Origin: Candidatus Gastranaerophilales bacterium
GTDB taxonomy: Bacteria > Cyanobacteriota > Vampirovibrionia > Gastranaerophilales > JAILCC01
Length of the DNA: 11,008 nucleotides
NCBI GenBank assembly: GCA_024408745.1
Contig: JAKSUS010000023.1
Location: 1 to 11,008 of the forward strand
Reading direction: 5' to 3'
Made by a program: the position numbers and the translations under genes
Shown: positions 6,503 to 11,008 of the stretch, in pieces
Numbering within the stretch: the stretch's first letter is position 1
Layout of the letters: each line of letters opens with the position of its first letter
The notes under the pieces: model-generated
The model's database searches: none
What the model was told of the DNA's origin: nothing
The model's input: only the letters and a program-made list of their open reading frames with translations

Positions 6503-9500
6503 TTAAACGCTTGCGGCATCTAAGGAATTGGCATTTATATCTATGTCATTTCCAAAGTTCTTTTTGATATCATCTAAAAAGTCATTAGTTACGTTAACCC
6601 ATAATGCAGGATTAGCTAAAATTCTTTTCCCTTTTACATTAAAAATAACAGGATCCGAACCTTTATATTTCAGAATGGTTTCCCTTAATGCAATAATGTT
6701 TTCGTAGTTCATATCTTCTTTTATATTTACTTTTACTATATTCGTATTTTCAACAGGTCTTACACTATCAATAAATACCCTTACGGAAGGATTTTCTTCA
6801 TCTTCCGATTTGCTTATTTTTCCTGAAATAATAACTTTAGCTTCCTGTTGAACAAATTGAGAATATTCTTCCATCTTTTTAGAAAATAAAAAGAAATCAA
6901 CGCTGCCTGATAAATCTTCAATAGTTCCCATTTTATAAGGAGTTCCCGGTTTTGTGTTACCTTTTGCATCAATTTTTTCTTTAGTCATCATTGAACGAAC
7001 GGAAGATAACAAACCGCATATTGTTACAGGGTCGTTATTATTTAGCTCTGGTAATTCACTTATACTATGTGTTGTCAAAAATGGCAAGTGCTGAACAATG
7101 CTTGAAAGCGGGTGTGATGTTACATAAAATCCTAACAATTCTTTTTCAAATGCCTGAATTTCACTATCAGAAAATTCTTCTTCGCTTCCTATAAGGTCAA
7201 CTTTTTGAGGCTCAGCTGACATGGCTCCAAAAATATCAAGTTGACCTGATGCTTCTCTTTTGACTTCTTCATCCGCTCTTGACATAATATAATCAATATT
7301 TTCAAATAATTGCTTTCTTGATTTACCTGTAAACGCAAATGCGCCTACTTTTACAAGAGATTCTAATGTTCTTTTATTACAACTTCTTACCCGTTTGCAA
7401 AAATCAAACATGTCCTCAAAACACCCTTTTTCTCTTTCCTTATCAACATCTTCAAGGAAATTTTCACCTACGCTTTTAACTGAGGCAAGTCCAAAACGAA
7501 TATTATCGCCGTCAGGATAAAATCCTGCTCTTGATAAGTTAATGTCGGGTGGTAAAACTTTTATACCGTATTTTAAACTTTCGGCTATATAAGATTGAGT
7601 TTTTTCCTGGTCTGTATTTACCCCCGTTAATAAGGCGGAAAAATATTCAACAGGATAATGAACTTTTAAAAATGCTGTTTCGTAAGTAATGTAAGCATAA
7701 CAAACCGTATGCGCTCTGTTAAAACAGTATTGTGCAAATTTTGTCATGTTATCGTACAGGTCATTTGCTTTTTGTCTGTCAACACCTTTCTTTTCTGCTC
7801 CGTCAAGAAACTTAGGTCTGTATTCTTCCATGATTTCAACTTTTTTCTTACCCATAGCTTTTCTGAGTTTATCTGCTTCACCCATTGTGAAATCAGCGAG
7901 AACCTGAACGATTTTCATAATTTGTTCCTGATAAACCATAGTACCGTAAGTATCCTTCAATATAGACTCAAGTAACGGATGTTCATAAGTAATAGGTTCT
8001 TTGCCTAATTTTCTGTTTACAAATAATTCCGGGTATTTTGCTTCAATAGGTCCGGGTCTGTATAATGCCAAAACGGCACTTATATCTTCAAATACCGAAG
8101 CGTGCATTGAAGTAACCATTTGTTTCATACCTGTTGATTCAATTTGGAAGATACCGTTTGTTTCGCCTTTTTGTAGCATTTCGTATATTGCCTTATCATC
8201 AAGCGGTAAATGATCCATATCAAGTTCTACACCATGTCGTTCTTTAATCATATCGCATGCGGATTGAATAATTGTAAGGTTCTTTAATCCCAAAAAGTCC
8301 ATTTTAAGTAGTCCGACATCATCAATGTTAGCCATAGGATAAGTTACAACAATATTTTTTTCATCTTTTGCATATTGCAAAGGAACAGAGTCAATAAGAG
8401 GGTCTTTTGCAATAATTACACCGGCAGCGTGTGTGCCTGTATTACAAGTCAGTCCTTCAATGGATTTTGCAATATCAATAATTTCCTTAATTTTAGGGTC
8501 ACTATCATATTGTTCTCTTAATGGCATACCTTCTTTTAAAGAATCGTCAATATAAGTTTTGGGACCTGTAACCATCATTTTGGTAAGGTTGTTTGATGTT
8601 GTAAAATCAAGTTTCAATACTCTTGCAACTGCTTTAACTGCTGCTTTGGCTGCATAAGTTCCAAATGTAATAATCTGACAAACTTTATCTTCACCATATT
8701 TTTCTGTTACATATTTAATAACATCTCCGCGTTTTGCAATACAAAAATCCACGTCCACATCAGGCATGCTGACTCTGTCAGGGTTCAAAAATCTTTCAAA
8801 CATCAAATTGTGTTTCATCGGATCAATTTCGGTAATTCCTAAAACGTAAGAAATCAAACTGCCTGCTGCCGAACCACGTCCGGGACCTACCGGAATATTA
8901 TGAGTTTTGGAAAAATTTATATAATCCCAAACAATTAAGAAATATGCCGAAAATCCCATTCTCTCTATTACGCCGAGTTCATATTTACATCTTTCATCAA
9001 GTTCTTTGGTGATTTCACCGTATCTTTTTTTCATACCGTCCTGAACGAGTTTATGCAAGTATGTTTCGATTGTGTAACCTTTCGGAACGGGATAATTAGG
9101 TAGTAACGTTTTTCCTAATTCCATAATAAGATTACATTTGTCTGCAATTTTTAAGTTGTTTTCAAGACATTTGTTAAAAAGATTGTCATCCATCCAGCTA
9201 AATGCTTCACGCATTTCGTCGCCTGTTTTAACGTAATATTCAGGACCGCCTGACATTCTCATTCTTTTAGGATCATCATAATCTTTTTGAGTTTGCAGAC
9301 ATAACAAAATATCCTGTGCTTTTGCGTTTTCCCTTTTTAAATAATGGCTGTCATTAGTTATAACAAGTTCAATTCCTAATTCTTTTGCAATATTAATTAT
9401 AATCGGGTTATTTTTCTTTTGCTCGGGCAAACCGTGGTCTTGAAGTTCAATGTAATAATCATCACCAAATAAGTCTTTATACCATTGTGCAATTTCTTTT

Positions 9501-9958
9501 GCCTTCTCAACTTGTCCGTTAGTAACATATGAATTGAGTTCACCGCCTAAGCAGGCACTTAAACGTATTAAGCCTTCAGAATTTTCTTTTATCAAGTCGT
9601 GATTAATTCTCGGCTTGTAATACATACCTTCCAAGTGAGAAATGCTGACTAATTTAATAAGATTTTTATAGCCTTGTAAATTTTTTGCAAGCAAAACGAG
9701 GTGATAACGAGGGTTATTATTTTGGTCTTTTTCATGAATATCACCGGGATGAACATAAAATTCACAACCTAAAATCGGTTTAACATTATTAGATTTTGCA
9801 AGTTTGTAAAACTCTATTGCGCCATACATAACCCCATGATCTGTAATTGCGCATGCAGGCATGTCGTTTTCCGCACAATATTTTACTAATTCCTTTAATT
9901 TTATTGCACCATCAAGTAAGCTGTACTCGGTATGTAAGTGCAAAGGTACAAATTGCAT
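6503..9958 (-). CDS. dnaE: DNA polymerase III subunit alpha
   Basis: A complete 1151-residue replicative polymerase alpha subunit of usual DnaE length. The N-terminal PHP domain (about 1-210) keeps its metal-ligand pattern: HLH at 7-9, D16, D40-H41, E66, H86, C136, D203 and H205. It may therefore be a working exonuclease domain, unlike that of E. coli. The palm carries GPGRGSAAGS (358-367), PDVDVDF with catalytic Asp400 and Asp402, and LKMDFLG with Asp554. Next come the fingers with KFAQYCFNRAH (740-750), a helix-hairpin-helix region about 800-870, a clamp-binding motif QLDIF (906-910) and an OB fold about 976-1065. The gene is unsplit and has no intein, although the residues flanking the cyanobacterial DnaE intein site (Y744/C745) are present. 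The start has GGGA six bases upstream. The best -10-like boxes upstream are weak, so I call no promoter. Confidence 0.97.
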   Translation of the reverse strand: MQFVPLHLHTEYSLLDGAIKLKELVKYCAENDMPACAITDHGVMYGAIEFYKLAKSNNVKPILGCEFYVHPGDIHEKDQNNNPRYHLVLLAKNLQGYKNLIKLVSISHLEGMYYKPRINHDLIKENSEGLIRLSACLGGELNSYVTNGQVEKAKEIAQWYKDLFGDDYYIELQDHGLPEQKKNNPIIINIAKELGIELVITNDSHYLKRENAKAQDILLCLQTQKDYDDPKRMRMSGGPEYYVKTGDEMREAFSWMDDNLFNKCLENNLKIADKCNLIMELGKTLLPNYPVPKGYTIETYLHKLVQDGMKKRYGEITKELDERCKYELGVIERMGFSAYFLIVWDYINFSKTHNIPVGPGRGSAAGSLISYVLGITEIDPMKHNLMFERFLNPDRVSMPDVDVDFCIAKRGDVIKYVTEKYGEDKVCQIITFGTYAAKAAVKAVARVLKLDFTTSNNLTKMMVTGPKTYIDDSLKEGMPLREQYDSDPKIKEIIDIAKSIEGLTCNTGTHAAGVIIAKDPLIDSVPLQYAKDEKNIVVTYPMANIDDVGLLKMDFLGLKNLTIIQSACDMIKERHGVELDMDHLPLDDKAIYEMLQKGETNGIFQIESTGMKQMVTSMHASVFEDISAVLALYRPGPIEAKYPELFVNRKLGKEPITYEHPLLESILKDTYGTMVYQEQIMKIVQVLADFTMGEADKLRKAMGKKKVEIMEEYRPKFLDGAEKKGVDRQKANDLYDNMTKFAQYCFNRAHTVCYAYITYETAFLKVHYPVEYFSALLTGVNTDQEKTQSYIAESLKYGIKVLPPDINLSRAGFYPDGDNIRFGLASVKSVGENFLEDVDKEREKGCFEDMFDFCKRVRSCNKRTLESLVKVGAFAFTGKSRKQLFENIDYIMSRADEEVKREASGQLDIFGAMSAEPQKVDLIGSEEEFSDSEIQAFEKELLGFYVTSHPLSSIVQHLPFLTTHSISELPELNNNDPVTICGLLSSVRSMMTKEKIDAKGNTKPGTPYKMGTIEDLSGSVDFFLFSKKMEEYSQFVQQEAKVIISGKISKSEDEENPSVRVFIDSVRPVENTNIVKVNIKEDMNYENIIALRETILKYKGSDPVIFNVKGKRILANPALWVNVTNDFLDDIKKNFGNDIDINANSLDAASV

Positions 9959-10077
9959 ATTCCCAATAACCTATCCTTTAAACAAATAATAACACATTCA
10001 AAATTTTAATAAAAGGCATTGTAAAGGTTTACTAATAAATGAAATTTTTTATATACATTATTTACATGATATTAGCA

Positions 10078-10096
10078 GGCATGTATCATCCATGCC
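10078..10096. repeat. Inverted repeat GGCATG-N7-CATGCC
   Basis: Perfect 6-bp arms (10078-10083 and 10091-10096) around a 7-base spacer, followed by ATAAAAAATTTT. It is the most GC-rich spot of the intergenic region. It ends 14 bases before a TATAAT, so an operator is possible; the arms are short for a terminator. Confidence 0.4.
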
Positions 10097-10280
10097 ATAA
10101 AAAATTTTGTATAATCATGTTTATCGAAGGGAGGATAAAATTCAAAATTTTACATGTTTTTGTAAGCATATTTTAACAAAATACAAATATTTTATGTTTT
10201 TTTAAAAATACGGTTGTTAATTTTATAATGCTTGATGCAATAGTTTGTAAACAAAATTTTACTTTATTTATGTAAAACTT

Positions 10281-10309
10281 TTTTTAAATCTCTGAAGCAC
10301 TCTTATAAT
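10281..10309 (+). promoter_or_regulatory. Candidate promoter for the adenosyltransferase gene
   Basis: TTTTTA (10281-10286) and a perfect TATAAT (10304-10309) have 17-base spacing, the same pair of hexamers as the promoter at 5791-5819. It would give a leader of about 235 bases. A second TATAAT at 10451-10456 lacks a good -35 but would give a leader of about 90 bases starting just before the hairpin region. Confidence 0.35.
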
Positions 10310-10480
10310 GTTAATTACAGTGTAAAATTAAAAAAACAATGTAAAAAAATAAAGATAAAATATTTGCTATTTACTTTTAATTTGTACTACTATGGATATA
10401 CAAAAGAAATTCAAATTATGCTTTGAAAACGACATAAATAGTGAAGCATTTATAATATAAAAATTAAATATTTTTATATT

Positions 10481-10545
10481 TGCCCTATGTATCGGGCACA
10501 ATTTTGTTATCAAATCACATAAGAAGAAAGAACTATCGGAGGGCA
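10481..10545 (+). promoter_or_regulatory. Leader with alternative pairings, one covering the ribosome binding site
   Basis: TGCCC at 10481-10485 can pair with GGGCA at 10494-10498 to form a local hairpin. Alternatively TGCCCT (10481-10486) can pair with AGGGCA (10540-10545), which overlaps the GGAGGG ribosome binding site at 10538-10543. The two cannot form together. The downstream arm arises because TATCGGGCACA (10490-10500) is nearly repeated as TATCGGAGGGCACA (10534-10547). This resembles a translational switch but is unproven; the stems are only 5-6 bp. Confidence 0.3.
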
Positions 10546-10551
10546 CACAGG

Positions 10552-11008
10552 GTGTTAGATCACGGATACATACAAATTTATACAGGTGACGGAAAAGGGA
10601 AAACAACAGCATCTTTGGGACTTGCGTTAAGAGCATTGGGACATGGATGGAAAGTTTTGATAATCCAATTTACCAAAGGCAAGCAAGATGATAACTATTA
10701 TGGTGAAATTGCAACTTCTAAATTACTTCCTTCATTAAAGGTTGTTCAATTTGGTATGGACAGAGTTGTTTATTCACATAATATCTGCATGGAAGATTAT
10801 AAAGAAGCAAAAAGCGGTTGGCAATATGCAAAAGATGCTATTAACAGCGGCGAATATCAACTTATTATTTTAGATGAATTAAATATTTGTATTGATATGG
10901 GATTGATAAAAGTTTCTGACGTAAAAGAAACTTTACTAAATCGGCCCGATAATTTAGAGATTGTTCTTACCGGAAGACGTGCACATCCGGAAATTATAGC
11001 AATAGCTC
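10552..11008 (+). CDS. cobO: Cob(I)yrinic acid a,c-diamide adenosyltransferase, N-terminal part
   Basis: The 152 codons present encode most of a CobA/CobO/BtuR-type corrinoid adenosyltransferase. This enzyme transfers the 5'-deoxyadenosyl group of ATP to reduced cobalt in the making or salvage of adenosylcobalamin. Signatures are IYTGDGKGKTTASLG with the family's variant P-loop (12-19), LIIQFTKG (37-43), a Walker-B-like LIILDEL (104-110) and VLTGRRAHPE (138-147). The family is usually about 170-200 aa, so only a short C-terminal piece lies outside the window. The start is GTG at 10552, preceded by GGAGGG at 8-base spacing, with no in-frame ATG near it. Whether the role is de novo synthesis (CobO) or salvage (BtuR) is not decided by this sequence, and no other cobalamin gene is in view. 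The leader may control translation. Confidence 0.92.
   Translation, partial: MLDHGYIQIYTGDGKGKTTASLGLALRALGHGWKVLIIQFTKGKQDDNYYGEIATSKLLPSLKVVQFGMDRVVYSHNICMEDYKEAKSGWQYAKDAINSGEYQLIILDELNICIDMGLIKVSDVKETLLNRPDNLEIVLTGRRAHPEIIAIA

Larger units (their letters stand above)
9959..10551. other. Long AT-rich intergenic region between divergent dnaE and the adenosyltransferase gene
   Basis: About 590 bases without a convincing gene. It holds the dnaE leader, a short palindrome GTAAA-GG-TTTAC at 10021-10032, the inverted repeat at 10078-10096 and several TATAAT boxes on the plus strand (10110-10115, 10224-10229, 10304-10309, 10451-10456). It also has an AAGGGAGG at 10127-10134 with no proper start codon at the right distance. 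I see no tRNA, no cobalamin riboswitch B12 box and no recognisable small RNA. An open frame across part of it on the minus strand looks like chance. Confidence 0.6.

Noticed and set aside
6991..8213. Plus-strand open frames at 6991, 7709 and 8001
   Set aside because: They run antisense through conserved dnaE coding sequence and encode nothing recognisable.
10321..10551. Cobalamin riboswitch
   Set aside because: The B12 box and the GCCACTG-type core expected of this class are not found; only short competing stems are seen.
10367..10636. Minus-strand 89-residue open frame
   Set aside because: It overlaps the first 85 bases of the adenosyltransferase gene antisense, has no ribosome binding site and looks like low-complexity translation of AT-rich leader.

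Overview
The window is AT-rich bacterial chromosome with short intergenic gaps. The best guess for the organism is a non-photosynthetic relative of cyanobacteria (Melainabacteria/Vampirovibrionia, Gastranaerophilales-like). That rests on base composition, on a sensor kinase with the layout and dimerisation-helix sequence of cyanobacterial NblS/Hik33, on a DnaE that keeps the cyanobacterial intein insertion-site residues, and on an SFKA-type N-terminus in one protein. It is an inference from sequence character, not from a database search.

Left part (1-3640): the C-terminal end of an N-acetylmuramoyl-L-alanine amidase, then a nucleotidyltransferase-like protein with a long N-terminal extension. 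A bidirectional terminator separates these from a minus-strand pair. The first gene of that pair encodes an unrecognised membrane-associated protein. The second encodes a membrane-anchored HExxH metallopeptidase whose reading frame is broken by a single +1 shift just after the HELGH helix.

Middle (3640-6430): a plus-strand orphan sensor histidine kinase, apparently leaderless, whose phosphoacceptor histidine is replaced by arginine although its ATP-binding domain looks intact. It is followed by a 61-residue minus-strand orphan gene with a near-ideal ribosome binding site, and a small three-helix membrane protein resembling the RipA family.

Right part (6503-11008): a complete, uninterrupted DNA polymerase III alpha subunit gene on the minus strand, a gene-free stretch of about 590 bases, and the start of a cob(I)alamin adenosyltransferase gene on the plus strand. 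That last gene begins with GTG and has a leader that can fold in two mutually exclusive ways, one of which covers its ribosome binding site.

The housekeeping genes (amidase, dnaE, adenosyltransferase) flank lineage-specific genes. No mobile element, CRISPR array, tRNA or rRNA is visible. I found no convincing new multi-gene system. The items most worth a second look are the His-to-Arg kinase, the frameshifted metallopeptidase with its partner gene, the empty intein site and the adenosyltransferase leader.
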